Shown here in pieces: positions 37,001-44,521 of a stretch of 64,000 nt of DNA. The first letter of the stretch is position 1. Each line of letters begins with the position of its first letter. Below the pieces are notes generated by a model, which was not told the DNA's origin, searched no databases, and saw only the letters and a program-made list of their open reading frames with translations. Source of the DNA: a virus. The translations under genes and the position numbers were made by a program. Where the stretch lies: IMG/VR virus record IMGVR_UViG_3300027823_000006, positions 26,155-90,154 of that record, one strand, 5' to 3'.

Positions 37001-37643
37001 CCATTGGGCCGAAGGCGGACCCGAGAAGGCCACCGGCGACAGCGCCGCCAACACCCATCACACCCTCGGTGACGCCAGCCATCGTACCCATCGTCGACGA
37101 CTGAGCGTGCTGCATGATCTGCAGGTTGCGCATCGCAGGTGACGCGAAGTGAGACGTCGGGTGCGTTGGTGCAAATGGATTGAACACCGACGGCATACGC
37201 GGCGGTCCGCCACCCGCGAATCCACCACTAGCAAACGTGCCACCGCCGGCAAATCCGCCGCCACCACCGAAGCCACCGCCTCCGCCGCCACCACCAGGAC
37301 TCGAGAAGCCACCGCCGACAGGCGGCGCCATGAACGGATTCATCGCGCCCATTCCAACCATCGCGCTGACCGAGGGCGTCGGTGCCGATGGGGGTGGCTG
37401 GTATCGCGTGACCTGAGCAGCTTGCAGCGACTGTTGCACCATCGCGTCGTGTCGCTGCATCGCCTGTTGCCCGTAGTCGCCAGGGCTCATGATCGGCGGC
37501 GGAGGCGGCGGAGCTTGGAACTGCGAACCTGCACCACCCATCGCTTGGGCTTGCGGCATCGGCAGCAATCCAAGATTGAATTGCATCGCCGAGAACCCCG
37601 ACATCATCTGGCGAATGGTGTCGTTCGACTGTTGGTCAGCCAT
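34062..37643 (-). CDS. Tail tape measure protein
   Basis: 1193 residues. The N-terminal 170 residues are Pro/Gly-rich (Gly runs near 115-125). A Gly/Ala-rich hydrophobic segment follows around residues 190-240 (GVGGAVAGGLLGSAFG, WLGGKIGGAVSGMM), then about 900 residues of charged helix. Length and position after the chaperone pair mark it as the ruler of tail length. At roughly 0.15 nm per residue, a tail near 180 nm is expected. ATG 37643 follows TATAAT by 8 bases with no Shine-Dalgarno site, so the mRNA looks nearly leaderless. Confidence 0.88.
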   Translation of the reverse strand: MADQQSNDTIRQMMSGFSAMQFNLGLLPMPQAQAMGGAGSQFQAPPPPPPIMSPGDYGQQAMQRHDAMVQQSLQAAQVTRYQPPPSAPTPSVSAMVGMGAMNPFMAPPVGGGFSSPGGGGGGGGFGGGGGFAGGGTFASGGFAGGGPPRMPSVFNPFAPTHPTSHFASPAMRNLQIMQHAQSSTMGTMAGVTEGVMGVGGAVAGGLLGSAFGPMGTAAGAWLGGKIGGAVSGMMTGPVTQDFARGRQIQQMTSPFMVSGHSMNTMTGQGMDAHSARQTATGIRNLQRDHDFERTGFNTQDTMKIMQQSGQQGLLSGAQSPDQLVQKVKDISKTIKVLMKITGDPDVQSAIQSLGQMRDMGFQGLAAQGGAVANRTAFARMAGVSQGQMHQYGQMGAGMAQGMGLAGATGYGAGMVGAASANIAVSTSALNDLQLSRAGGKEGVAQIMTKAQLDAMDNSPYLAASLTRDKNGAMTVDPNLYRKAHGLSFQEVSQMAATKLREIGVSGNLEFANRIAEFKDQISQKLDPLEKQTMAFRQAQVLAQKIGNGADLAAGFREMGMSETEARTIGKIGESRKFWDGEIEQLKVQRITASEQDSAKREQYRTPGVMLRMDRGVRGFFNDASDTVSSPFRLLSEHMDRTNENEEAAGRGLRINRYSELQVVKDDSDRMMMRAAYRDRDFQRTLKQAGSNFMDEQDGSLGGAFKRSAGRQLNRMGSFLGLSSLSNENRITDIASRIDGSYTGLHPFSTFGDPQEAMKRVQGVVGAARAFTDAESFSAAKSVAATAEVEAHIRGMDGDKMKGVSGAQIMEAASNNFIRTLKGYKAGTIKGATAASENDIREAVIKAGTDNKMSRAEAEAMYEKSKHKFGAFMAKDVLASGDEKLIEVGAKAQELASEAGTVSQLRSREAISDDIKLTDEMLGLDDESSETMLEIKAVLKRGDDDVVGLAGALNASNSKDERTQELGQQLLKSYEAKLGGDYSKKRAEATDLMMNMSEDAKDALTNTVTTTGTVSADAMSGLIGKNLRNRFGKEMLGAAQEEALENLEDVQSGLSGSDDIKEALGKLSFASIDALRERGQGARADKLEKAKKALAAGGGDAEVEDMLVSEAPKTMKTVHGGGEGAATSAIDAQIDAVTRARDELAKKGGDASDTDIAQAQADSSVLFSSSVKDFHESITTLAQVIAHPNFQSRR

Positions 37644-37649
37644 TTGGGG

Positions 37650-37660
37650 TTATTATAGGG
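37650..37660 (-). promoter_or_regulatory. Late promoter motif P4 (CCCTATAATAACCCC)
   Basis: TATAAT at 37652-37657 on the - strand, 8 bases before ATG 37643 of the tape measure gene. It likely drives the long tail operon. No -35 box is seen. Confidence 0.6.
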
Positions 37661-37671
37661 GAATCAAGCAG

Positions 37672-38061
37672 TTACTTGGCATTCTTGGGGTTTTGGCGAT
37701 CGTAGTACTCACCCATCCGATTTAGTCGCTGGATCAACTCCTCGTCGCGTCGGCGTTTGGCCACGATCTCGGCCTGCGCAACCTTCCGGCGGAAGACCTT
37801 CGCCTTCAAGATCTCTGGGTCGTACGTCTCCTGGAACACCTCGGACGCGTACTCCGAAACGATCCCCGCGAACGCTTTCCCAGCGTCCACGTTGAACACG
37901 CGCGCGATCATCTGCGCGATCGCATTCACGTGAGCCACGCGCTCCTGGCGCTCCCGGAAGATCATCTCACGCTGAACGCGATCCTCGATGGAACCGTAGG
38001 GCGCGAGTTCGACGCCGCGTGCGTACAACGTCGCGCGGGCGTTACCTCCCGGGCCTCCTAG
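37672..38061 (-). CDS. Tail chaperone C-terminal part, made by -1 frameshift
   Basis: This frame has no good start codon: the nearest is TTG 38028. It is open from the slippery site at 38061 down to 37672, and its frame is exactly -1 relative to the gene ending at 38058. Reading across the slip adds 129 residues to the upstream protein: 11 junction residues, then 118. The long form would be about 329 residues. It is highly charged and helical (IVAKRRRDEELIQRLNRMG). This is the GT-type part of the classical tail-chaperone pair that binds the tape measure. Confidence 0.8.
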   Translation of the reverse strand, partial: LGGPGGNARATLYARGVELAPYGSIEDRVQREMIFRERQERVAHVNAIAQMIARVFNVDAGKAFAGIVSEYASEVFQETYDPEILKAKVFRRKVAQAEIVAKRRRDEELIQRLNRMGEYYDRQNPKNAK

Positions 38062-38660
38062 AAATTTTCGATCGCACCCTCCTCGAGAACGATGCCGATC
38101 ATGCGGTCGAACTTTGCAAGCTTGGTGATGAGGAGGCGCATCGCAGGATCGGACAGCGATTCGACGTACGACATGCGATTGAAGAAGGCTTTCTCAACGT
38201 CGTCGTTCTTCGTGCCCTTCATGACGTGGGTGAGCTTGTCGTCGCCGAAGCGTTCAAGCGATGATGCGAGCAAGAGCCGGGCGAGCATCTCGCTGTAGTG
38301 AACGTCGTACGTAAGACGCTGCGCTTCAATCTGTTCTTGCGCACGGCGAGTATCGCGCGCGTTCCGCGTCCGGAAACGTGCCTTGATAGACTTCGTGATC
38401 TGGACGTCTTCAGCGTAGAAGCCCTTGAGCAAGACCGCATCGATGATCTCCGCGGCCTTTGCTTTGGTCACCCCGATCTCTTTCAACCGTTCTTCGTACG
38501 AGATCATCGGCTTGAGCGTGGCTTCGTCTTTCTGAACGGAGTCCTCGAGATTCTGCTCTGCACGGTCGAGAGCGTCCTTGGTTGGCGACGCACCTGTCTT
38601 GGGGGGATCGACCACAGGACGTGTGAAGTCACCGATGCGAGCGTCATCCGTAGTTGCCAT
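38058..38660 (-). CDS. Tail assembly chaperone (short form)
   Basis: 200 residues from ATG 38660 (MATTDDARIGDF); an upstream TTG at 38675 is possible. Helical, acidic N-terminus, ending RMIGIVLEEGAIENF. The last two sense codons AAT TTC lie in the slippery heptamer. Its place directly before the tape measure matches the lambda G role, coating the tape measure while the tail tube is built. It is the first gene of the tail block. Confidence 0.78.
   Translation of the reverse strand: MATTDDARIGDFTRPVVDPPKTGASPTKDALDRAEQNLEDSVQKDEATLKPMISYEERLKEIGVTKAKAAEIIDAVLLKGFYAEDVQITKSIKARFRTRNARDTRRAQEQIEAQRLTYDVHYSEMLARLLLASSLERFGDDKLTHVMKGTKNDDVEKAFFNRMSYVESLSDPAMRLLITKLAKFDRMIGIVLEEGAIENF
38061..38083 (-). 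promoter_or_regulatory. Programmed -1 ribosomal frameshift site
   Basis: Slippery heptamer A-AAT-TTC (38061-38067) with the zero-frame codons GAA AAT TTC, then TAG. The Shine-Dalgarno-like AGGAGG (38078-38083) sits exactly 10 bases upstream, the spacing known to stimulate -1 shifting in dnaX. A strong downstream pseudoknot was not found by eye. Confidence 0.8.
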
Positions 38661-38709
38661 GGAATCTTGGTACAAGGAACAGACGAGGAAAGCAACTGAT
38701 CGTCTTGAT

Positions 38710-38724
38710 GTTTATCCCACAAGC
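38710..38724 (+). promoter_or_regulatory. GTTTAY-N3-AYAAKC motif, copy 2
   Basis: GTTTATCCCACAAGC, 20 bases before the helicase start. It matches the 2464 copy in ten of 15 positions, including the GTTTA block and A-AAGC. Confidence 0.4.
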
Positions 38725-38744
38725 AATGCAGACTGAAAGGCCTT

Positions 38745-40850
38745 ATGCGAACGGTAGCTGACCTTCTGACCGATCCCGTACACGGCTTGGTACGCGAAGC
38801 GCGCCCGCCCCAGCTCTCGATGGCCGCCTCCATCGAAGAAGTTCTCCGTGACGGGGGAGCCTACTTCTGCGAGGCGCCGGTTGCCACCGGCAAAACGTAC
38901 GCGTACCTCCTGCCGGCGCTTCTGGCTGCCGGACGCCGGGTCGTCGTTGCAACGGCCAAGAAGGGCCTCCAGGACCAGATCGTCGGCAAGGATTTCCCGA
39001 CGCTGAAACGCATCCTGAACATGCCGTTCGCGACGGCCATCCCACTCAAGGGCAAGGGCAACTATGCCTGCCAGATGTCGGCGGTTTCAATCATCGACAA
39101 AGGCGGCGAGGGCGGCGCTCCGTACATGGACTTCATCCGCAGAAACCTCTACGGCGATCGGGCTGAGTACCCAGGCATGCCGCCTCGTTGGTGGGGATCT
39201 GCATCGGCCGAAGACTGTGTCGGCAAACGGTGCGATTTCTTTGACGACTGCGGCTACATCCGCCTCAAGCGAGACACCACGCAGTCCAAGCTCATCGTGA
39301 TCAACCATCACGTGCTCGGTGCCGAGATGTACTTCGGCCACGGCAAACTCGTGGGCGGGCCCTACGACGTTCTCATCATTGATGAGGCGCACACGCTTGC
39401 TGCAGGAATCCGTTCGGCGTTCACGCACCGGGTCAGCGAGGACTCGATCTCAGGGTTGGTGGATTTGCTCAAGCGCACGAGCGGTTCGTTCCCTCGCATC
39501 CGCGAACTACTCGAGCCGTGGAAAGCGATGTTCGAAGCGGTGCCCAACAAGCACTACCAGGATGCGAGCGCCAAGGATGTTCCTGTATTCGACGACGCGC
39601 TAGCGCGAGCGGCTATCGACGGACTTCGTGCTGCAGCTGTCGAACTGACCAAGAAAACATCCGAACTCAACGCCGATCCTGTTGAATCGGAGCCAGAGGA
39701 GCGGACGTACAACCACCCCGACGACGGCCTGTCTGAGTTCGATGAAGAGATGAAGGGCATCGAAGTCGACATGACAATCGAGAAGGTGCGCAGTGAGGAA
39801 TACAAAGCGAAGGACCTCGCGTTCCTTACCCAGGCGACGCGACGCGTTGACTCCCTCTTGCGCGGGCTGCAGACGTCGCAGGGCATGGTGGACCCCGACC
39901 TCGAGATCACAGACCCCGAACAGCAGGCGATGCGCCGCGAGCGCATTCTCGCCAACACGGCGATCTACGCAACACAGGACGACCGCGGGCGCTTCGGCAT
40001 CAACTGCGCGCCTGTGAGTGTTGGCGGCATCGCAGGAAAGTACTTCTCGGCGATCAAAACGATCGTGGTGTGCAGCGCGACGCTCGCCGTCAACGGCGAC
40101 TTCGAGCACGTGACCAGCATGACGGGACTGTCACCGGCAAAGGCAGAAGTTCTGCCAACGGCATTCAACTACGACGCACAGGGCTTCGTGTTCGTACCTC
40201 GTAACCTGCCCGCAATCGGTCGAGTGAATCCAGACTACGCCAAGGTCATGCAGAGCCGCGTCGACATGGCGGTCCGTCTCGTGGAGCTGTCGGATGGTGG
40301 CGCCTTCATTCTCACGACGGCGAACGATGAACTCGACGCATTTGCGACAGCGCTCAAGCAACGCTTCCCTGGTCGCACGTTCGCGCAGGGCCATCGGAAG
40401 AATCCGTGGGACGGTGACCCAAACGCGGCGCTCAAGCAGTTCAAAGCGACGCCGGATTCGATCCTCGTCGGTTCGAAGTCGTTCTGGGAAGGTGTCGATG
40501 TTCCGGGAGGCGCACTTCGGCTGGTCATCATGGCCAAGCTTCCGTTTCCGCAATACAACGACCCGATCATCAAGGCGCGCGAGCGGCTCGCAGGGAAGAA
40601 CGCCTTCCACGACGTTCAACTTGTCGACATGCTCATCGACTTGCGTCAGGGCGTTGGTCGATTGATTCGTACGAAAGACGACCGGGGGTGCGTTGCGATC
40701 CTCGACAGTCGCATCTGGGACAAGAGCTACGGAGGCGCCGTGCGCAAAGCCCTGCCGTGGTCGAACAACGCGATCACGTCAGACATGGCGGTGTGCGAAC
40801 GATTCATTCCGCGTTTCGTCGAGCACTTCCGGCGCACTACGGCCGCGTGA
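38745..40850 (+). CDS. DinG/XPD-type Fe-S helicase
   Basis: 701 residues. It unwinds DNA 5' to 3' or removes RNA/DNA hybrids and blocks. Motif I is EAPVATGKTYAY (43-54), the DEAH box is IIDEAHTL (213-216) and late motifs are SKSFWEGVDVPGG and RQGVGRLIRT. Four Cys (C109, C158, C163, C169) between motifs I and II make a likely 4Fe-4S cluster. An Asp/Glu-rich linker around 325-345 is unusual. ATG 38745 has AAAGG before it and a GTTTAY motif upstream. It starts a run of + strand genes. Confidence 0.92.
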   Translation: MRTVADLLTDPVHGLVREARPPQLSMAASIEEVLRDGGAYFCEAPVATGKTYAYLLPALLAAGRRVVVATAKKGLQDQIVGKDFPTLKRILNMPFATAIPLKGKGNYACQMSAVSIIDKGGEGGAPYMDFIRRNLYGDRAEYPGMPPRWWGSASAEDCVGKRCDFFDDCGYIRLKRDTTQSKLIVINHHVLGAEMYFGHGKLVGGPYDVLIIDEAHTLAAGIRSAFTHRVSEDSISGLVDLLKRTSGSFPRIRELLEPWKAMFEAVPNKHYQDASAKDVPVFDDALARAAIDGLRAAAVELTKKTSELNADPVESEPEERTYNHPDDGLSEFDEEMKGIEVDMTIEKVRSEEYKAKDLAFLTQATRRVDSLLRGLQTSQGMVDPDLEITDPEQQAMRRERILANTAIYATQDDRGRFGINCAPVSVGGIAGKYFSAIKTIVVCSATLAVNGDFEHVTSMTGLSPAKAEVLPTAFNYDAQGFVFVPRNLPAIGRVNPDYAKVMQSRVDMAVRLVELSDGGAFILTTANDELDAFATALKQRFPGRTFAQGHRKNPWDGDPNAALKQFKATPDSILVGSKSFWEGVDVPGGALRLVIMAKLPFPQYNDPIIKARERLAGKNAFHDVQLVDMLIDLRQGVGRLIRTKDDRGCVAILDSRIWDKSYGGAVRKALPWSNNAITSDMAVCERFIPRFVEHFRRTTAA

Positions 40851-40876
40851 GTTTGCGCAATAAACCCTGAACGCCT

Positions 40877-41098
40877 ATGATTCTGTCCGATATGAGCCGC
40901 GATCCGTATGTAACGTTGTTGAAAGAACTGCGGGACAAACGCTTGTCCAAAAACCTGACGCAGGCGCAGGTAGCAGCCGGCATTCAACTCAGTCGGGCGC
41001 AGTACACGGCGATCGAACAGGGTAGGAGCCTTCTAAACTGGCGACATCTACACAAGTTGGCCAAGTTCTTCAAAACGAGTTGGACGATCAGCGCATGA
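40877..41098 (+). CDS. XRE-type helix-turn-helix regulator
   Basis: 73 residues. LTQAQVAAGIQLSRAQYTAIEQGRS is a typical HTH of the Cro/CI type; the recognition helix is near 38-46. Start ATG 40877 is used; ATG 40892 (MSRDPYVTLL) is also possible. It overlaps the next gene as ATGA. It may control the neighbouring early genes, but a binding site was not identified. Confidence 0.8.
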   Translation: MILSDMSRDPYVTLLKELRDKRLSKNLTQAQVAAGIQLSRAQYTAIEQGRSLLNWRHLHKLAKFFKTSWTISA

Positions 41099-41244
41099 AG
41101 GCAGGCCGCCCCAAAGGCACGAAGGTCGTCGTGTGCCCGTGCGGGTGGCGAGTGACCGGTAAAGGAAAAACTGCGGCCTGCATAAATTGCGACAGGCGCG
41201 TGTCCCTCAACAAGAAGAAACCACGCATCAAGGCCGTCACATGA
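41095..41244 (+). CDS. Tiny zinc-ribbon protein
   Basis: 49 residues with VVCPCGWRV and CINCDRRV, so four Cys for a zinc knuckle, and a very basic C-terminus (NKKKPRIKA). It is linked by ATGA on both sides to the XRE and RNase HII genes, so coexpression is near certain. Role unknown, perhaps nucleic acid binding. Confidence 0.7.
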   Translation: MKAGRPKGTKVVVCPCGWRVTGKGKTAACINCDRRVSLNKKKPRIKAVT

Positions 41245-41909
41245 TTCCCAAATATGTTGTCGGTGTGGACGAGGCGGGATGTGGGGCTCTGGTTGGACCC
41301 CTTGTCGTGGTTGCTGTCGCGTTTCCGATCGACGCGGAGCGCGTTACCTCGATGTGGAAAGGTGTCTACGCCGACAAGGCCTTGGTAGCAGGCGACTCCA
41401 AGGGCATCAAAAATCCAGCGCACCGAGCCGCACTCTCCATCGCCGTTCAAGCGACCTGTGCTGCCGTCGTCATCATCGAAAAGACCGCTGCTGAAATTGA
41501 CGCGAGGCTCTTCGGAACAGTGTTTCCAGAAGCGATCAAGCTAGCAGCATCACGCTGCCTCGAACGGCTCAAGACGCTCGACCCGACACTCCAGCCCGAG
41601 GATTTTCTCGTCTTGATCGACGGAGACCTCGAACGACCCAACCTGCCGTGTCCTGTCAAATGTATCCCTGACGGAGACAGGACCGACTGGCACATCGGCG
41701 CTGCGTCGATCGTCGCGAAGACGACCCATGACAAGCGGATCGACGAGCTGCACAAAGAGTATCCGAACTGGGGCTTCGACAAGAGCCGCGGGTATCCAAC
41801 ACGCGAACACAAGGCGCTCTTGGCCAAGCGTGGACCTACGATGGCACATCGTAAATCCTATCGACCTGTACGTGCGGTCATGCTGCGTGCCCAAGGCATC
41901 GAGGATTGA
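41241..41909 (+). CDS. rnhB: RNase HII
   Basis: 222 residues. Removes RNA primers or single ribonucleotides from DNA. YVVGVDEAGCG holds the DE pair (D10, E11), LIDGD and GAASIVAKTTHDKRIDEL hold further catalytic acids, and GFDKSRGYPTREHKALL is the family C-terminal signature. ATG 41241 is chosen because it overlaps the previous gene and leaves a complete N-terminus. The class II reductase and polymerase give it a clear place in replication. Confidence 0.92.
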   Translation: MIPKYVVGVDEAGCGALVGPLVVVAVAFPIDAERVTSMWKGVYADKALVAGDSKGIKNPAHRAALSIAVQATCAAVVIIEKTAAEIDARLFGTVFPEAIKLAASRCLERLKTLDPTLQPEDFLVLIDGDLERPNLPCPVKCIPDGDRTDWHIGAASIVAKTTHDKRIDELHKEYPNWGFDKSRGYPTREHKALLAKRGPTMAHRKSYRPVRAVMLRAQGIED

Positions 41910-42136
41910 TGCCGGTCAACACCCTCAATCAACGGGTCCCGCATACAACCTGCGCGCGGTGTCGTAAGTTGTTCAAGGCGGGCGATCGCGTCATGCCTGC
42001 ACACATCATCTACGACCCGAATGCGCGAGATCCTCAAACACAAGAGATGGGGATTCACATGTCGGGGGAGTTCGAGTTCGTCCATGCGTCCTGCGTGGAT
42101 CCAGGGCTCGATGGCCGCATCGTAGTGACGACATGA
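41909..42136 (+). CDS. Small Cys-pair protein
   Basis: 75 residues with TTCARCRKLF and a late VHASC, a possible HNH-free zinc site. Overlaps the previous gene by TGATG and the next by ATGA. Not recognised. Confidence 0.6.
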   Translation: MPVNTLNQRVPHTTCARCRKLFKAGDRVMPAHIIYDPNARDPQTQEMGIHMSGEFEFVHASCVDPGLDGRIVVTT

Positions 42137-42624
42137 CCAAGAAACGCGGAATCGTGGACCCATGGCGAACGGTTGAACCGTTACGTCAACCCGTCCGCGT
42201 CGAGCCATCATCACGTGCTCGTATCAACCTAGACGAGATAGACCGGGACGCCGACATGGCGATTCCAAACAAACACGTCATTCGGTCGAAGCATGTGGGG
42301 TTCGATGTGACGTCGACACGTGTACAAACCGACAACGACGCGCTCGATGTCCTAGCCAACTGCGTTGCAGACTTGTTCATGGTGCAGGGCGTGAGCACGA
42401 TGTTGGTGGATGCGGGGATTGGCGTTCGATACAACGACACCGTGTTGAACGCTCCGTCCGAAGGGGCACCTGCATCTACTCTCAAGAGTGATGCGTCCGT
42501 GCTCTGGTTCATCGGGCAACCACTCGACCGTGGAATGCTGGCGCTCGCCAAGGTACTTCGTACGTCCTTCGCAGCTCCGATCTTGCGTCGTTTCGGCATC
42601 GTCGTCATGATGACCGCCAGCTAG
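42133..42624 (+). CDS. Unknown protein
   Basis: 163 residues. The middle (DALDVLANCVADLFMVQGVSTM) and the C-terminus (LALAKVLRTSFAAPILRRFG) look like a compact alpha/beta domain. No motif I recognise. It follows from the small Cys protein with ATGA and leads into a Cys-rich gene 8 bases later. Confidence 0.6.
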   Translation: MTKKRGIVDPWRTVEPLRQPVRVEPSSRARINLDEIDRDADMAIPNKHVIRSKHVGFDVTSTRVQTDNDALDVLANCVADLFMVQGVSTMLVDAGIGVRYNDTVLNAPSEGAPASTLKSDASVLWFIGQPLDRGMLALAKVLRTSFAAPILRRFGIVVMMTAS

Positions 42625-42632
42625 GAGACTCT

Positions 42633-42902
42633 GTGGCCGATAAACCTTGTTCTCAATGTCAAAATTACGACCCCATCATCCGGGGCGTCAAAGAAGGTCG
42701 TCACGGGCGCTGTGCTGTGCAGTCGACCTACCCTGCGACCGAACAGCGAGGACAAATGTTCCCGCCCGGCGTAGAACGCGCGCCTGACGGTGAGCTGGCC
42801 AAGCCGGTCATCGTGGTGGGTGCTGAAGTTGTTCGAGGCTGCGGTCTATTCCGCGATAAGCCGATTCCAAAGGCTGTTCCCAAGCAACCCGTGAGACGTT
42901 GA
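42633..42902 (+). CDS. Cys-rich small protein
   Basis: 89 residues from GTG 42633. CSQCQNYD near the start and RCAV and GCGLF further on provide four Cys for metal binding. Unknown function; the stop overlaps the next ATG. Confidence 0.6.
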   Translation: MADKPCSQCQNYDPIIRGVKEGRHGRCAVQSTYPATEQRGQMFPPGVERAPDGELAKPVIVVGAEVVRGCGLFRDKPIPKAVPKQPVRR

Positions 42903-43204
42903 TGAACGAGAAATTCGCCGAGAACATATCGAAGTCGTCCGAGGCCATCGAGGCGATGAAGAAACAGATGGCCGCAAGCGCGATGAACGATCATGCGCTC
43001 GAGGCCGCAGGTAACGGTGAAACCATCATCAGATGGTTGAACGAGCAGTGGGGCGAGATGGGATTCTCCCCTGAACAGTGCGTGTTTGCGCTGGCGCTCG
43101 TGACCATCAACTACCGAGAGAACCTCCCTGAGAAGTTCGGCGGTAAGGCGATGTTCGACCGCGTCGCTGTGGAAGCTCGGAAGTACTACGATGCCAATCG
43201 CTGA
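42902..43204 (+). CDS. Small helical protein
   Basis: 100 residues from ATG 42902, which overlaps the previous TGA. It is acidic and helical (FAENISKSSEAIEAMKKQM), with no known motif. The last 14 bases overlap the next gene. Confidence 0.6.
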   Translation: MNEKFAENISKSSEAIEAMKKQMAASAMNDHALEAAGNGETIIRWLNEQWGEMGFSPEQCVFALALVTINYRENLPEKFGGKAMFDRVAVEARKYYDANR

Positions 43205-43460
43205 TCCCGACGCCGCGAACCAGTGGCAGTCGTACCGCAAGGGTTGGGTCGCTGGAGCCTCGAGCAAGCCGCTCGACCCTGCGTTCACGACGCACACGAA
43301 CGAGAAGATCCGCTTGGCGTACGAGCAGGGCTACCAAGACGCGCGGCTCGCGCTGAATGCGGCGATGCAGAAGGCAGCAGACCGATATCGCTACCGTCCA
43401 AGCGTTCTACGCACGTGCAGCGAGGAACCGCTCGAGCCCACCCACGACTTTGTGTCGTAG
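43191..43460 (+). CDS. Small unknown protein
   Basis: 89 residues. W-x2-YRKGWVAGA and LAYEQGYQDARLALN resemble short phage proteins of unknown function. It runs 54 bases into the end of the converging dNMP kinase gene. Ordinary by composition. Confidence 0.6.
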   Translation: MPIADPDAANQWQSYRKGWVAGASSKPLDPAFTTHTNEKIRLAYEQGYQDARLALNAAMQKAADRYRYRPSVLRTCSEEPLEPTHDFVS

Positions 43461-44084
43461 ATTCTCGAGAGTGCTGTCGTTGTTCAGCGTGAGTTGAAAC
43501 AACGTGTCCGGGATCGTGTCCATCTGGGTCTCCGAGCTGTGCTTCGCGAGACCTTGCGCCTTGTGGTCCGTCTCGGGACGACGGATACGCCACACTTCAC
43601 CTTCGGTCTTCCACACCATGTCTGCTTCCGACTTGAAGCGACAATCCGTGATGGCTACGAAGGGTTTGTCGGCGTACTGCGCCTTGATGCGTTTGATCGC
43701 CTGTCGAACCCAAACGGTGTCGCACACACGACGGCAACCTTCTGTCCCGACGTGTTGCAAAATCATCCGCACTGTCCAAAACGATGCGAAGGCTGAAGGT
43801 GCTCCGACGGCAGTACAGCCCTTGCACACGACCTGCGTCGGTGCCTCGAGCGTCGCGTCGATAGAGCCACAGGCCGGACACTTGTAGCAGGGGAAATCCG
43901 TGACCCGGTTCTTGCCCTCCTCGGTGTAGACATCGTCGTGAGACAGGTCGAAGAGGTCCATGCAGACTTCCTTCAACTTGTCTGCGAACGCGATGGTGAC
44001 ACCTCGTGGATCGGCGTCCAGAAGCATCTGTCCAACCGTATCCTTGCCACTCTTGCTCTTGCCCATCAACGCGATCAGTCTCAT
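43407..44084 (-). CDS. Deoxynucleoside monophosphate kinase
   Basis: 225 residues from ATG 44084, which overlaps the upstream stop as ATGA. MRLIALMGKSKSGKDTVG is a P-loop (8-16) of the dNMP kinase type, T4 gp1-like, which phosphorylates dTMP, dGMP and similar. A CYKCPACGS plus VCKGC segment (about 70-100) makes an unusual zinc-type insert. It supports the nucleotide supply route with ThyX and the reductase. Confidence 0.82.
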   Translation of the reverse strand: MRLIALMGKSKSGKDTVGQMLLDADPRGVTIAFADKLKEVCMDLFDLSHDDVYTEEGKNRVTDFPCYKCPACGSIDATLEAPTQVVCKGCTAVGAPSAFASFWTVRMILQHVGTEGCRRVCDTVWVRQAIKRIKAQYADKPFVAITDCRFKSEADMVWKTEGEVWRIRRPETDHKAQGLAKHSSETQMDTIPDTLFQLTLNNDSTLENLRHKVVGGLERFLAARA

Positions 44085-44476
44085 TTGGCTTCCATTTCTT
44101 CGAGGTACATAACGCGCGCAGGCCAGAACGGCTGCGGCGGCACACGCCACATACAATCGTCGTCGAACAGATCGACAAACTGGCGGACCAGGTCGAGATG
44201 TTCCTTATCGATACGCCAGGAGATGTCGTTCTCCCCGAGCCAGAACTTATCGAACTCGGCACGATTGAGCGCAGGGCCATCGAACACGACGGCCCTGACC
44301 TGAGGGTTCGCAAGGATATCTCGCACGACGTCACGAACGGCGTAGGCCGAATCAGTGATCGCGGCACATGCGCGTGCGTGCCAACGGTCACTCACAATCG
44401 CGGTGTTCGTGACCACAACGAAACGCCCATCGGACGCCAACGGTGTCCAATTCAACTTGCTCACTGGCTTCCACAC
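44081..44476 (-). CDS. Unknown protein upstream of dNMP kinase
   Basis: 131 residues; possible GTG starts are at 44476 and four codons on (VSKLNW). It resembles a small alpha/beta domain (GRFVVVTNTAIVSD, VRAVVFDGPALNR), perhaps a macro- or NTP-binding fold but unproven. It is translated with the kinase through ATGA and starts divergently from the GHKL gene. Confidence 0.6.
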   Translation of the reverse strand: MWKPVSKLNWTPLASDGRFVVVTNTAIVSDRWHARACAAITDSAYAVRDVVRDILANPQVRAVVFDGPALNRAEFDKFWLGENDISWRIDKEHLDLVRQFVDLFDDDCMWRVPPQPFWPARVMYLEEMEAK

Positions 44477-44483
44477 GCAACAC

Positions 44484-44498
44484 GTTTATCACACAATC
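44484..44498 (+). promoter_or_regulatory. GTTTAY-N3-AYAAKC motif, copy 3
   Basis: GTTTATCACACAATC, 23 bases before the GHKL gene, in the divergent gap with the kinase operon. Confidence 0.4.
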
Positions 44499-44521
44499 AC
44501 AACGCAAACGAAAGATAGGTC

